19,491 bases of DNA from JBGTBQ01 sp041749275 (GTDB taxonomy: Bacteria > Acidobacteriota > Blastocatellia > Pyrinomonadales > Pyrinomonadaceae): NCBI GenBank assembly GCA_041749275.1, contig JBGTBQ010000361.1, positions 1 through 19,491 of the forward strand, given 5' to 3'. The notes under the pieces were generated by a model, which saw only the letters and a list, made by a program, of their open reading frames with translations, did not search any database and was not told where the DNA came from. The first letter of the stretch is position 1. Each line of letters begins with the position of its first letter. Both the position numbers and the translations under genes were made by a program. This document shows positions 1 to 8,693 of this stretch, piece by piece.

Positions 1-573
1 TGCCCCGCGCCTGCTCCGGGCAACCCGGAGGCGGCTGCGGGCGGCGGCGGCGGCGGCGCGTTCTCGATCAGCGGCGGCTCCGGTCGGGTGGATACTCAAA
101 TACGCGTCATCCACCACGCCGAATACTACCCGGTCGGGATCATGCGATTTAACGTCCGCCTCGAAATCTCCAACCCGCCCGGCGAGACGCGCTCTTACGC
201 GCTCATCTCCCATTCGGGCCGCACTGGCCGTATCGGCCACCTCACCTACCTCTACACGATGGGGGCCTGCGGGGCGGGCATCTGCGGCGTCGACTTCTTC
301 GACTCGGGCGGCAACCGCATCCTCTCCGCACCGTTCCAGACGATCGAACAGTCGGGCAGTATGCGGGTACATACGCTCGTCGGCAACGACGGCAATTTCC
401 TGACGACGCCTGGCGTCGCGCTACCCTACTCCCCGTTCGATCTCACGAACGACAAGTTGGAGATCATCTCCTTCGGCATGACGGCGGGTAACATCGCGCC
501 CTTCAGCACGAACAACGGCCCCTTCAACACGTCCGTTTCAGGATCGAGTACGATCTTCAGATGTAGTAATTGA
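1..573 (+). CDS. C-terminal part of an unknown, probably secreted protein (5' partial)
   Basis: The frame is open from the first base and ends with TGA at 571-573, so the gene starts outside the window; a GTG at 88 is internal. The visible 190 residues begin with a Pro/Ala stretch and a run of six glycines, which looks like a flexible linker. A beta-rich domain full of Gly, Ser, Thr and aromatic residues follows. Cysteines occur at the window edge, in a GACGAGICG segment and in the C-terminal FRCSN. This composition suits an exported or surface domain, but no family is recognised and no function is assigned. A strong hairpin lies 39 bases after the stop, so transcription probably ends there. 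Confident as coding sequence, not as to function. Confidence 0.7.
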   Translation, partial: CPAPAPGNPEAAAGGGGGGAFSISGGSGRVDTQIRVIHHAEYYPVGIMRFNVRLEISNPPGETRSYALISHSGRTGRIGHLTYLYTMGACGAGICGVDFFDSGGNRILSAPFQTIEQSGSMRVHTLVGNDGNFLTTPGVALPYSPFDLTNDKLEIISFGMTAGNIAPFSTNNGPFNTSVSGSSTIFRCSN

Positions 574-612
574 GCGGTATGACTTCGGCAGGGAACTCAC
601 CCTCGCCTAACA

Positions 613-639
613 GCCGCCGCGCTCCTTTAGCGCGGCGGC
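613..639 (+). terminator. GC-rich hairpin after the first gene
   Basis: A perfect 10-bp inverted repeat (GCCGCCGCGC, loop TCCTTTA, GCGCGGCGGC) lies 39 bases downstream of the stop at 573. No T-run follows, so it is not a textbook intrinsic terminator. Its position between two genes suggests termination or 3'-end protection. Confidence 0.5.
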
Positions 640-858
640 CTCATGCCCGCACACACACGCCGGGTCGCTTTCATGCCGCCCCGTGCTCCTTTTAGTGGCA
701 TCTTCCCCGCCATCCCCTTCCGGCATACGCCGCCCCACCCCGAATAAAAAATATGTGGATGACACACGAACATGGCACCAAAGCGAGCCCTCGAAAGAGG
801 AAGAATTAAGAGAAAGGTTGTGCGCCCGCGGAAAGCACCGGCGGAGGGGCCGGGTCGA

Positions 859-2565
859 ATGTCATACTCGCGACTACAGGCGCGAACGGGAACTACCAGG
901 AAGACATTCGCCAATCAACGACCTGACGGCCATCGTCGGCTTTTTATCCTTGCCCTGACGATTGCACTCCTACTCTGTCAGCCCCCGTCCGCCCGTCCGC
1001 AAAGCCGTCAGGCGGCAGCCTCCCACGAAACGGACGAAGACGTAATCTCGGTGACGACCCGCCTCGTCGGAGTCACGGTCGAGCTGGCAGACGGGACCCG
1101 CGACGACTCCGACCTGCGCGCACTCGACATCAACGCCGACGGCGTCCACCACCGCCCGGCCTTCGCCGCCGTCGAGGGCGGCGCTAACGTCGGGCTCGTC
1201 GTCGACATGTCCACCTCCATGAAGGGGCGGAAGGCGAGCCGCACGCGCGAGGCCGTGCGGGAGTTCCTGAAACACTCCGACCCGCGCAACAAGTACGCGC
1301 TGATCGTCTTCAACGGGGCCGTCAATTTCGTCGGCGAGTTCCGCGGCGACGAGGGCGGCCGTCGCGCGCTCGACGAGGCGCTGGGCGAAACGATTGCCGA
1401 GGGCGAGACGATTCTCTACGACGCCTGCCTGAAGGCGCGGGACATCGTCGCCGGGATGTCGGGTGAGCACTCGAAGCGCGCCCTGGTGGTGTTCACTGAC
1501 GGCCACGACACGCGCTCGAAGACCCCCCTCGCGGCGCTCGACCGCGGGCTGAACTCACTCGGCGGCCTCGTCTACCTCGTGGTGCTGGGCTCGGCCGTGC
1601 AGGCCGAACAGCCCTTCACGTCTAACCCCGACCCTTACAACGAAAGCGTCGCACGCGAACTGGCGAAGGCGGCCCGCGGCGAAGCGTTCCCGGCCCGCTC
1701 CGCCGTCTCACTCATCGATGCGAGTAGGAAAGTCGCCAAGCGTCTCAGCAGGACGGCCCACCTCGGTTTCTACCCGACGCAGGCCGCCGCGCTGCCGGGC
1801 ACGCACACCCTCAGTGTGACGACTCCGGGCGGGCGGCCCTTGCGCGCGCGCGAGCGGTACACCATCGACGGCCCCGGCGTCGAGTATGAAGACGAGAAGC
1901 CGCCCGCGCTGACCCCGTGGCAGCAGGCCATCAGGGAAGTCGAGGGCGGCACACCGGATACGCTTGTTTTTGAGACGGCGCTGCGGCGGAGGGCGCCTGA
2001 GTTATCGCCCGAAGCACGGCTCTTCTATAAGAAACAACTCTTCGGTCACCCCGACCTGGCGAACACTCCGGTCCTGGACTCGGACACCGAGGAGGCCAAG
2101 CGGGTTCGCGAGATCATCCTGCCCACGCTCAAGACATTCGACCGGACCGGCTACGAGGTCGTAATCATCAAGCAGGAGCCGCTCTTTATAGGCATCTGGC
2201 GGGAGTGCGTCATCGTCCTCTCCTCCGGCATGGCAGAGTTCCTGACGCCTAAGCAGTTGCGGGCGGCGGTCGCCCACGACCTCGCGCACGAGTGCTTCAT
2301 TGACGAAATGGTGGAGGCCAACAGGCTGAAGAAGTCGCCGGAGGCCTACCACCTGATCGAGCACAAGTGCGACCTCGTGGCGGCCCTCGCGATCAGGGCG
2401 CAGGGCGAAACACCGTTCGAACTCGCGGCGGCAGTCGGGCGGATAGAGAAACACCAAAGGGAACATCCGGACCCGCGGCTCGACACCTCCCGGCATCCGC
2501 CGGCCAAAGACCGCAAGCTGTGCATACAAGTCTTCCTGGCGCGCCTACACGAGCGCGCGCAGTAG
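859..2565 (+). CDS. Exported VWFA-domain protein fused to an M48-like metallopeptidase domain
   Basis: The 568-residue protein has an N-terminal hydrophobic segment (about residues 28-40, after HRR) that fits a Sec signal peptide or anchor; LLLC does not fit a lipobox. A von Willebrand factor A domain follows (about 60-330) with the metal-binding MIDAS motif DMSTS at 116-120, of the VWFA type abundant in Acidobacteriota. The C-terminal part (about 430-568) resembles M48 peptidases: HDLAHE at 473-478 sits where HExxH is expected, and E501 with D505 in EHKCD matches the third zinc ligand. Glu of HExxH is Asp here, so catalysis may be weak or lost. The frame extends to an ATG at 772, but the ATG at 859 has GGAGGGG at 843-849, 9 bases away, and leaves a shorter pre-hydrophobic region. 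The role is probably envelope protein binding or processing; the substrate is unknown. Confidence 0.8.
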   Translation: MSYSRLQARTGTTRKTFANQRPDGHRRLFILALTIALLLCQPPSARPQSRQAAASHETDEDVISVTTRLVGVTVELADGTRDDSDLRALDINADGVHHRPAFAAVEGGANVGLVVDMSTSMKGRKASRTREAVREFLKHSDPRNKYALIVFNGAVNFVGEFRGDEGGRRALDEALGETIAEGETILYDACLKARDIVAGMSGEHSKRALVVFTDGHDTRSKTPLAALDRGLNSLGGLVYLVVLGSAVQAEQPFTSNPDPYNESVARELAKAARGEAFPARSAVSLIDASRKVAKRLSRTAHLGFYPTQAAALPGTHTLSVTTPGGRPLRARERYTIDGPGVEYEDEKPPALTPWQQAIREVEGGTPDTLVFETALRRRAPELSPEARLFYKKQLFGHPDLANTPVLDSDTEEAKRVREIILPTLKTFDRTGYEVVIIKQEPLFIGIWRECVIVLSSGMAEFLTPKQLRAAVAHDLAHECFIDEMVEANRLKKSPEAYHLIEHKCDLVAALAIRAQGETPFELAAAVGRIEKHQREHPDPRLDTSRHPPAKDRKLCIQVFLARLHERAQ

Positions 2566-2642
2566 ATGAACTTTTCTAGTTCACACCGGGCGGCAGAACA
2601 AATGCGCGGGCCGCAGCCGGCAACCACCGGACTGGCGGACTC

Positions 2643-2651
2643 TGCTATAAT
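2643..2651 (+). promoter_or_regulatory. Extended -10 promoter of the small ORF/nucleotidyltransferase pair
   Basis: TGCTATAAT contains a perfect -10 hexamer (2646-2651) preceded by the TGn extension. No good -35 hexamer is seen 17 bases upstream, which is usual for extended -10 promoters. Transcription would start near 2658. The AGGAG ribosome site at 2663-2667 and the GTG at 2678 follow directly, giving a very short leader. Confidence 0.6.
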
Positions 2652-2677
2652 TACCGGCGAAGAGGAGAGACCAGGCC

Positions 2678-2920
2678 GTGAGCAGGAGCGTCGAGGAGCA
2701 ACTTCTAAACCCGGAGCCGGGGACGGTCGCCGCCGCGGCGCGGGATTTCGGCATCGACCTCGGCCTGCTCCTCGGCCGCCTGAGGCTCACGCCCGAAGAG
2801 CGGCTGGACGAACTCCAGCGCGCCATGTCCGATCTGGAAGAAGGTCGCGCCGCCGTCGCTTCGGCGTCGAGAGGCATCCCGCATGATCAACCTCCGCCAA
2901 GCCATCGGGCTGTTCGGTGA
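2678..2920 (+). CDS. Small helical protein, possible antitoxin-like partner of the downstream nucleotidyltransferase
   Basis: An 80-residue protein with a GTG start, chosen because AGGAG lies at 2663-2667, 10 bases upstream, just after a clear -10 promoter. Residues 1-60 look alpha-helical and carry an LTPEERLDELQ segment, a type of sequence often seen in small proteins encoded next to nucleotidyltransferases. The C-terminus is Pro/Arg-rich and probably unstructured. The frame overlaps the next gene by 38 bases, implying translational coupling. I recognise no named family. The gene order (small protein, then nucleotidyltransferase) resembles AbiE-like or MNT-type toxin-antitoxin pairs, but this assignment is inference. 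A non-toxic accessory role is equally possible. Confidence 0.6.
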   Translation: MSRSVEEQLLNPEPGTVAAAARDFGIDLGLLLGRLRLTPEERLDELQRAMSDLEEGRAAVASASRGIPHDQPPPSHRAVR

Positions 2921-3371
2921 GAACGAGATTGAATTCGTCATCGTCGGCGGCATCGCCATCACACTCCACGGCTCCTCCTACCTGACCGCTGACCTCGACC
3001 TCTGCTACAACCGCTCGAAAGATAACCTCGAACGGATCGCCGCCGCGCTCTCGCCGCACCGCCCGAGACTCAGGGGCGCGCCCGAAGGCCTGCCCTTCGT
3101 CTGGGACGCCGAGACGCTCCGCCGCGGCATGAACTTCACACTCACGACCGACCTCGGCGACATCGACCTGCTCGGGGAAGTGGCGGGCGTGGGCGGGTAC
3201 GAAGAGGCGCGCGCCGCCTCCGTCGCGTTCACGCTCTACGGGTACGAGGTCCTCATCCTGAGCCTCGACGCGCTCATCGAATCCAAGCGCGCCGCCGGTC
3301 GCCCCAAAGACCTGCTCGTCCTCCCCGAGCTGGAAGCCCTCCGCGAAGTCCTGGAGAGTAAGAAGGACTGA
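2883..3371 (+). CDS. Nucleotidyltransferase-fold protein (AbiEii/DUF6036-like)
   Basis: The 162-residue protein shows the polymerase-beta nucleotidyltransferase signature: GG at 22-23 (FVIVGGIAITLHG), the DxD pair at D37 and D39 (TADLDLCY), and a third acidic strand with D95 (GDIDLLG). The late segment with LDALIESKRAAGRPKD is typical of stand-alone AbiEii/DUF6036-like members. Family members transfer a nucleotide to RNA, tRNA or protein, and several are toxins or abortive-infection factors; the target here is unknown. The ATG at 2883 has GAGG at 2871-2874, 8 bases away, and lies inside the end of the preceding small gene. All three catalytic acids are present, so activity is plausible. A strong hairpin lies about 120 bases downstream. 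Confidence 0.78.
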   Translation: MINLRQAIGLFGENEIEFVIVGGIAITLHGSSYLTADLDLCYNRSKDNLERIAAALSPHRPRLRGAPEGLPFVWDAETLRRGMNFTLTTDLGDIDLLGEVAGVGGYEEARAASVAFTLYGYEVLILSLDALIESKRAAGRPKDLLVLPELEALREVLESKKD

Positions 3372-3488
3372 GCCGCCGCCGCGCGCAAAAACAGCGGCCC
3401 ACCCGTTTCGAGATAAACCACGCCAGACGCGCCCCGGCCGCGCGAGCATTCCTCTGCCCCGAGAGCCGGAACAAGCACCCGCCGAAGA

Positions 3489-3518
3489 GAAGGCCGAGGA
3501 CTCACCTCCTCGGCCTTC
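3489..3518 (+). terminator. Hairpin closing the nucleotidyltransferase operon
   Basis: An 11-bp perfect inverted repeat (GAAGGCCGAGG / CCTCGGCCTTC, 8-base loop) lies between the stop at 3371 and the start at 3633. Only TT precedes the final C, so the U-tract is poor. The rest of the 261-base gap shows no gene; just before 3633 is the GGAGGA ribosome site. Confidence 0.55.
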
Positions 3519-3632
3519 CGCCGTTTCCGCCTCCGCCAGCCCGCCCTCCGCGCCCCGCCTAAAAAATGACGGTGGGAAAGGAGCGGGAGGCAGCGGGCGG
3601 CTCGAATTATCTCGCCCCGACGGCGGAGGAAA

Positions 3633-6600
3633 ATGTCAACAGAATTTCAGGATACGCACGGCAACTCACAGGCTGCCGGCGCGGGGACGGGTGCGTTCAC
3701 GCCCGCCGGCGCCCCGGACTCGGCGGACGTAGACTCTGACGAACTCCTGCCGGGGACGCGCGAACTCGTCGAGGAGATCAAGCGCCGCCTGCGCGCCGGC
3801 ACCGCCTTCAACAACCGTTCGTTCTCGGAGCTGGCGAACGGCACTCTCGGCGGCAGCCGGATGCAGGGCACCTTCAGCGCCAAGTACGCCTACGACGTGC
3901 TGGAGGCCGCGCTCAACCAACTCCTACTCGAACAGTACGCGCGCGCCCTGATGGAGATGGCCGACCCGCGCCTCGGCCTCGCCCACGTGCTCATGCCGCT
4001 CGTCGCGCAACTGCCGACGCAGACCGACCGCACGCTCGACCAGCAGCTACTCCAGCAGTTCTCCACTCCTCCGACCATCGGTTACGTCGCCGCCCGCGTG
4101 CTCGCCCCGCGCAAGTCCGACCTTGTGATGGAGCCGAGCGCCGGGACGGGTTCTCTCGCCATCTGGCCCCGCGCTATCGGCGCGGACGTACTGACGAACG
4201 AGGTGAGCCCGCGGAGGCTCGCGCTGCTGAAGCTGCTGGGCTTCAAGACGAGCAGCTACGACGCTGAGTTCCTCGACGACCTCTACCCGCCCGAAATCAT
4301 CCCGACCGCGTTCCTCATGAACCCTCCGTTCTCCGCCACCGGCGGGAGGGTCGAGCGCAACAGCTCGCTCTACGGTGCCCGCCACATCGAGACTTCGCTG
4401 CGCCGCATGGCCCAGGGCGGCCGACTCGTCAGCATCGCGGGCGAGGGCATGAAGCTCGACAAGCCCGCCTTCCGCCTGTGGTGGCAGCGGATCGCTTCGG
4501 CCTACACGGTGCGCGCCGTCGTCGGGGTCGACGGCAAATTTTATAGCAAATTCGGGACGACCTTTGATGACAGCCTGATAGTCATCGACAAGACCGGCCC
4601 GACGCCCGGGGCGACGTGGGAGGCGCAGTTGGGCGCCATCCAGTGGGGCGACGCCGCGACGCTCGAACAGCTCTGGGAGATGCTGGCGCGCGTCGCCGTC
4701 GACCGCCCCGAAATCGGCGAGATCCGCACGAAGCCCCCGGCTCCGGTCGTCACCGTGCTGCCGGTCGAGAAAGAGCCTGCCGCCGAAGTTCAGGCTGAAG
4801 CGGCCACGCCCACGGTTGCGTCCGGAGCGGCGGCGGCCACGCCCACCGCGCCCGCACCCCACGCGCAGGAAACGACTCCGGCGAGGGACGACGAGGCCGA
4901 CGCCCTGGTCATGAAATCTGAGGGCGAGGAAGGGGACGAACCGGAAGAGGCGGACATCTTCATCCAGTACACGCCCGCGATGCTGACGGGAGGCGTTGAC
5001 CATCCGGCGCTCATCGTCGAGTCGCGCTCGATGGCATCGGTCAACCCGCCTCCCATCAGCTATCAGCCACATTTCCCGCGGCGCATCGTCAAGCGAGGAC
5101 TGCTCTCCGCGCTCCAGCTTGAGAGAGTCTGCTACGCGGGGCAGGCCCACGAGCAACGGCTGCCCGACGGCGCGCGCGGAGGCTTCTTCGTCGGCGACGG
5201 CACCGGCGTCGGTAAGGGCCGCATCCTCGCCGGCATCATCGTCGATAACTGGTTCCAGGGCTTCGACCGCGCCGTCTGGCTCTCGGTCAACAACGACCTG
5301 ATGGACTCGGCGCGCAGGGACTTGAACGACCTCGGCGTGCGGGTACCTCTGCACAAGATCAACGACTTCGACGTTCGCAAGCCCATCACGGCAACGTGCG
5401 GCGTCATCTTCAGCTCGTACAGCTCGCTCATCGCCTCGGCGAAGACGGGCGAGACGCGGCTCGCGCAGTTGATGGAATGGCTGGGGCCGAACGGCGTCAT
5501 CATTCTTGATGAGGCGCACAAGGCCAAGAACGCCCTGGCCGGCGGCCGCGGCGAGCCGACGCAGACGGGTCAGGCGGTCATCGACCTCCAGAACGCGGAG
5601 AAGAATCCCGACTACAGAGTCGTCTATTCGAGCGCGACCGGGGCCACCGATGTCCGGCACATGTCGTATATGGTGCGGCTCGGTTTGTGGGGCGAGGGCA
5701 CGCCGTTCCCGGGCGGCTTCGGCGAGTTCATGACCGAGATCGACTCGGGCGGCGTCGGCGCGATGGAGATGGTGTGCCGCGACCTCAAGGCGCTCGGCAA
5801 GTACGCCTCCGCCTCGATCAGCTTCGGCATGGACCCGGAGAGCGGCCTCTCCGTCGAGTACCGCGAGGTCATCCACAAGCTCACGCCGGAGCAGCGCTCC
5901 ATGTACGACGCGATGTCGGAGGCGTGGCTCATCATCCTCCAGAACATCGACCAGGCGCTGGAGCTGACGAACGGCGACAACCGCGCGCGCGCCAACGCCA
6001 TGCAGAAGTTCTGGGGCGACCACCAGCGTTGCTGCCGCTCCGTCATCTCGGCCTTCAAAGTCCCGTCGCTCATCGCGGAGGTCGAGCGCGAACTGGGCGC
6101 CGGCCACGCCTGCGTCATCTCGCTCATCGGCACGGGCGAGTCGAAGACGAAGGAGCAGATCTCCAAGCAGACGGCCAGCGGCGGTAACATCGAAGACCTC
6201 GACTTCAGCCCGCGCGAGATGATCTGCGGGATGGTCGACCGCGGCTTCCCCACCACGCAGTACGTGGAGAAGACCGACCCCTCCACGGGGCAGACCATCA
6301 AGGTGCCGCTCCTCGACGGGGAAGGGAAGGCCGTCGAGAGCAAAGAGGCGCTCCGCATGAAGCAGGCGCTTTTGGACAAACTGTCCCGCCTGGACCTTCC
6401 GGAACACCCGCTCGACCAGCTCGTCAACTACTTCGGCCCCAAGCACGTCGCCGAGTTGACGGGCCGCAAGCGCCGCCTCATCAAGCAGCCCGGCGGCAAG
6501 CTCGAATACGTCAAGCGCAACCCCGAAGGCGTTGCGATGCAGAACGTCAACCTCTACGAGATGGGGCTCTTCCAGGAGGGGAAGAAGGACATCGCCATCA

Positions 6601-8495
6601 TCTCGGACGCCGCCTCGACGGGCATCTCGCTGCACGCCGACCGCAGGGCCGGCAACCAGAAGCGGCGCGTCCACCTCACGCTCGAACTGAACTGGTCGGC
6701 CGACAAGCAATTGCAGACTTTCGGGCGCACTCACAGAAGTAACCAAGTGGCCCCGCCCATCTACGTGCTGCTCTCAACCGAACTCGGCGGCGAGAAGCGT
6801 TTCAGCTCGACCATCGCCAAACGACTGGCGAGTCTCGGCGCGCTGACGAAGGGCGACCGCGGCGCGGCGGACGGCGGCGACCTGACGAAGTACAACTTCG
6901 AGACCGACGAGGGGTCTGCCGCGCTGAACCTGCTCTACAGCAACATCCTGCGCGGCGTCCACGTCGACGGACTCACCAGCCCGCGCCAGACGCTGCGCAA
7001 CATGGGGTTGCTCGTCCGCAGGCAGGACGGCGGCGAGGAGGTGAAAAAGGAGAACCTCCACAACATCCCGCGCTTCCTCAACCGCGTGCTCGCCCTCTGT
7101 GTGGACGAGCAGAACGCGATGTTCAATTACTTCGTCGAACTGTTCGAGCAGACGATCCGCTTCGCCAAGGCGAACGGCACTTTCGACGAGGGCGTGCAGG
7201 ACATCAAGGCGAAGGCCATCCGGCTCGGTGCGACGCCGAGAGTCGTCCATCAGGACGAACTCACGGGCGCGAAGACGACTCACTACAAGCTGGAGGTTGA
7301 CCAGCCCACTCGCCCCGTGAGCTTCAAGGAGGCGCGAGAGACCCCTCGCGGCACCTTCTACCGCCAGAAGAAATCCGGCCACTACGTACTCGCCGCCGAG
7401 TCGGGCAACCACACCGACCCGAACACCGGCGCCACGTACCGGACGTTCTCGCTGACAAAGCCGGAGGCTGCCCGCGCCTACTACGTGAAGGAGTCGGAGC
7501 TGGTCGAGAAATACCAGCCGGTGCAGCCGCGTGATGCCAAGATGTGGTGGGACTACAGGTACGACCAGGTGCCCGAGGTCGTCACCGTCGAAGTCCACAT
7601 CATCGGCGGGGCCATCCTCCCGCTCTGGCAGCACCTCAAGACGGACGAAGGCGCGGGGCTGCGCGTCGCCCGCGTGACGACCGACGACGGGTTGCGAATC
7701 GTCGGCATCCAGATACCGAAGGCGAAGCTGGCCCGCGTCCTGCGCGCGCTCGGCATCAGCCGCAGCTTCAAGGAGCCGGCGCAAATCTTCTCCGGCGTCC
7801 TCGAAGAGGGCGAAGAGATCAACCTGGTCGGCGGCCTCAAACTGAGGAAGTCAATCATCCACGGCGAGGAGGCCGTCGAGGTAATCTGCGCCGACCCTTA
7901 CAGGTTCGACGAGTTGAGGGTCTTCGGCCTCATCAACGAGAGCATCGCCTACAAGCAGAGGTTCTTCATCCCGACCGACGAGTTGAAGGGCCTCCCGGTC
8001 CTGACCGCCCTGCTCACGCGCTACCCGGCGATCAGCACCGAAGAGGAGATGAAGGAGACGACCGCGGCAGACCTCGACGAACTACTCGCGCAGCGCGTAA
8101 GCGACGTAGACCGCGCAGACCTTATCGTCAACATCGAGGAACACATCATCGTGCCCGAGGGTCATGAGGGCGACGACGAAGAGCAGGAAGTTTTCTCGGC
8201 AGACCCGCACGCATCCGGACAGCCAACTCTACAGCTCGTCGCCGGCGAGTTGGATTTCGAGGGGGGGACGGACGAGGAAACAGAGGCGGTGGTCGAAGCG
8301 AAGGCCGCTCCCGCTCCCGTCGAGGAAGACGATGAGACGAACTTCGATGTCGTCCCGACCTCACCGGCAGCGGCCCCGGCTTCGCCCCAGCCCTCACTCT
8401 TCGAGCAGGCGGCCGGCGCCGAAGTGAAGCCGACTAAAGGCAAGAAGAACAAGAAGGTTGATGACGGCCGTCAAGGGTTGCTATGGGCAGCCTGA
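3633..8495 (+). CDS. Fused N6-adenine methyltransferase and strawberry-notch-type helicase
   Basis: A 1620-residue multidomain protein. Residues about 135-300 are a class I DNA methyltransferase: SAM-binding loop MEPSAGTG (166-173) and catalytic NPPF (230-233), the amino-methyltransferase signature for adenine. An Ala/Pro/Glu-rich linker spans about 375-450. A superfamily 2 helicase of the strawberry-notch type follows: Walker A GDGTGVGKGR (521-530), DEAH box (626-629) and a C-terminal helicase domain with ISDAASTGISLHA and the arginine-finger motif GRTHRSNQ (1031-1038). Residues about 1500-1620 are acidic and low-complexity, ending in a Lys-rich patch. GGAGGA at 3625-3630 supports the start. 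Such fusions are typical of plasmids, conjugative elements and large phages, where they are thought to modify or protect element DNA. All visible catalytic motifs are intact. The precise function is unproven. Confidence 0.9.
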   Translation: MSTEFQDTHGNSQAAGAGTGAFTPAGAPDSADVDSDELLPGTRELVEEIKRRLRAGTAFNNRSFSELANGTLGGSRMQGTFSAKYAYDVLEAALNQLLLEQYARALMEMADPRLGLAHVLMPLVAQLPTQTDRTLDQQLLQQFSTPPTIGYVAARVLAPRKSDLVMEPSAGTGSLAIWPRAIGADVLTNEVSPRRLALLKLLGFKTSSYDAEFLDDLYPPEIIPTAFLMNPPFSATGGRVERNSSLYGARHIETSLRRMAQGGRLVSIAGEGMKLDKPAFRLWWQRIASAYTVRAVVGVDGKFYSKFGTTFDDSLIVIDKTGPTPGATWEAQLGAIQWGDAATLEQLWEMLARVAVDRPEIGEIRTKPPAPVVTVLPVEKEPAAEVQAEAATPTVASGAAAATPTAPAPHAQETTPARDDEADALVMKSEGEEGDEPEEADIFIQYTPAMLTGGVDHPALIVESRSMASVNPPPISYQPHFPRRIVKRGLLSALQLERVCYAGQAHEQRLPDGARGGFFVGDGTGVGKGRILAGIIVDNWFQGFDRAVWLSVNNDLMDSARRDLNDLGVRVPLHKINDFDVRKPITATCGVIFSSYSSLIASAKTGETRLAQLMEWLGPNGVIILDEAHKAKNALAGGRGEPTQTGQAVIDLQNAEKNPDYRVVYSSATGATDVRHMSYMVRLGLWGEGTPFPGGFGEFMTEIDSGGVGAMEMVCRDLKALGKYASASISFGMDPESGLSVEYREVIHKLTPEQRSMYDAMSEAWLIILQNIDQALELTNGDNRARANAMQKFWGDHQRCCRSVISAFKVPSLIAEVERELGAGHACVISLIGTGESKTKEQISKQTASGGNIEDLDFSPREMICGMVDRGFPTTQYVEKTDPSTGQTIKVPLLDGEGKAVESKEALRMKQALLDKLSRLDLPEHPLDQLVNYFGPKHVAELTGRKRRLIKQPGGKLEYVKRNPEGVAMQNVNLYEMGLFQEGKKDIAIISDAASTGISLHADRRAGNQKRRVHLTLELNWSADKQLQTFGRTHRSNQVAPPIYVLLSTELGGEKRFSSTIAKRLASLGALTKGDRGAADGGDLTKYNFETDEGSAALNLLYSNILRGVHVDGLTSPRQTLRNMGLLVRRQDGGEEVKKENLHNIPRFLNRVLALCVDEQNAMFNYFVELFEQTIRFAKANGTFDEGVQDIKAKAIRLGATPRVVHQDELTGAKTTHYKLEVDQPTRPVSFKEARETPRGTFYRQKKSGHYVLAAESGNHTDPNTGATYRTFSLTKPEAARAYYVKESELVEKYQPVQPRDAKMWWDYRYDQVPEVVTVEVHIIGGAILPLWQHLKTDEGAGLRVARVTTDDGLRIVGIQIPKAKLARVLRALGISRSFKEPAQIFSGVLEEGEEINLVGGLKLRKSIIHGEEAVEVICADPYRFDELRVFGLINESIAYKQRFFIPTDELKGLPVLTALLTRYPAISTEEEMKETTAADLDELLAQRVSDVDRADLIVNIEEHIIVPEGHEGDDEEQEVFSADPHASGQPTLQLVAGELDFEGGTDEETEAVVEAKAAPAPVEEDDETNFDVVPTSPAAAPASPQPSLFEQAAGAEVKPTKGKKNKKVDDGRQGLLWAA

Positions 8496-8520
8496 CAACC
8501 AACGCCGAGGGGCGTGTGAC

Positions 8521-8561
8521 TGGAAGCATCCGTTGGCCGTGGCGGCCAACGGATGCTTCCA
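8521..8561. terminator. Perfect 18-bp hairpin between convergent genes
   Basis: TGGAAGCATCCGTTGGCC pairs perfectly with its complement across a GTGGC loop. It lies 25 bases after the methyltransferase-helicase stop and faces the end of the minus-strand operon, so it could terminate both. AAAAAC follows on the plus strand, not a T-run. The sequence GCTTCCAAAA recurs at about 8582-8591, which hints at a decayed repeat rather than a plain terminator. The rest of the gap to 8693 shows no gene. Confidence 0.55.
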
Positions 8562-8693
8562 AAAACTTTCTGCCAAGGGCTGCTTCCAAAAGGGGAGTAC
8601 TATCCCTACGAACGCTGCGGGGTGAAAATAGAAGATTTCGGCGTGTTGGTCAGCGGGATAGTTACTTCTGCCGAGGGAGACCTCGGAGCGCAT

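Noticed and set aside
772..858. N-terminal extension of the VWFA-M48 protein from the ATG at 772
   Set aside because: Poor ribosome site and a very basic extension before the signal peptide; the ATG at 859 has GGAGGGG upstream.
4047..6746. Long minus-strand frame (899 codons) opposite the methyltransferase-helicase
   Set aside because: Composition is Arg/Asp/Val-rich shadow sequence of a high-GC gene; the plus-strand frame has clear domains and motifs.
6774..7784. 336-codon minus-strand frame
   Set aside because: Shadow of the methyltransferase-helicase C-terminal region with no motif or start signal.
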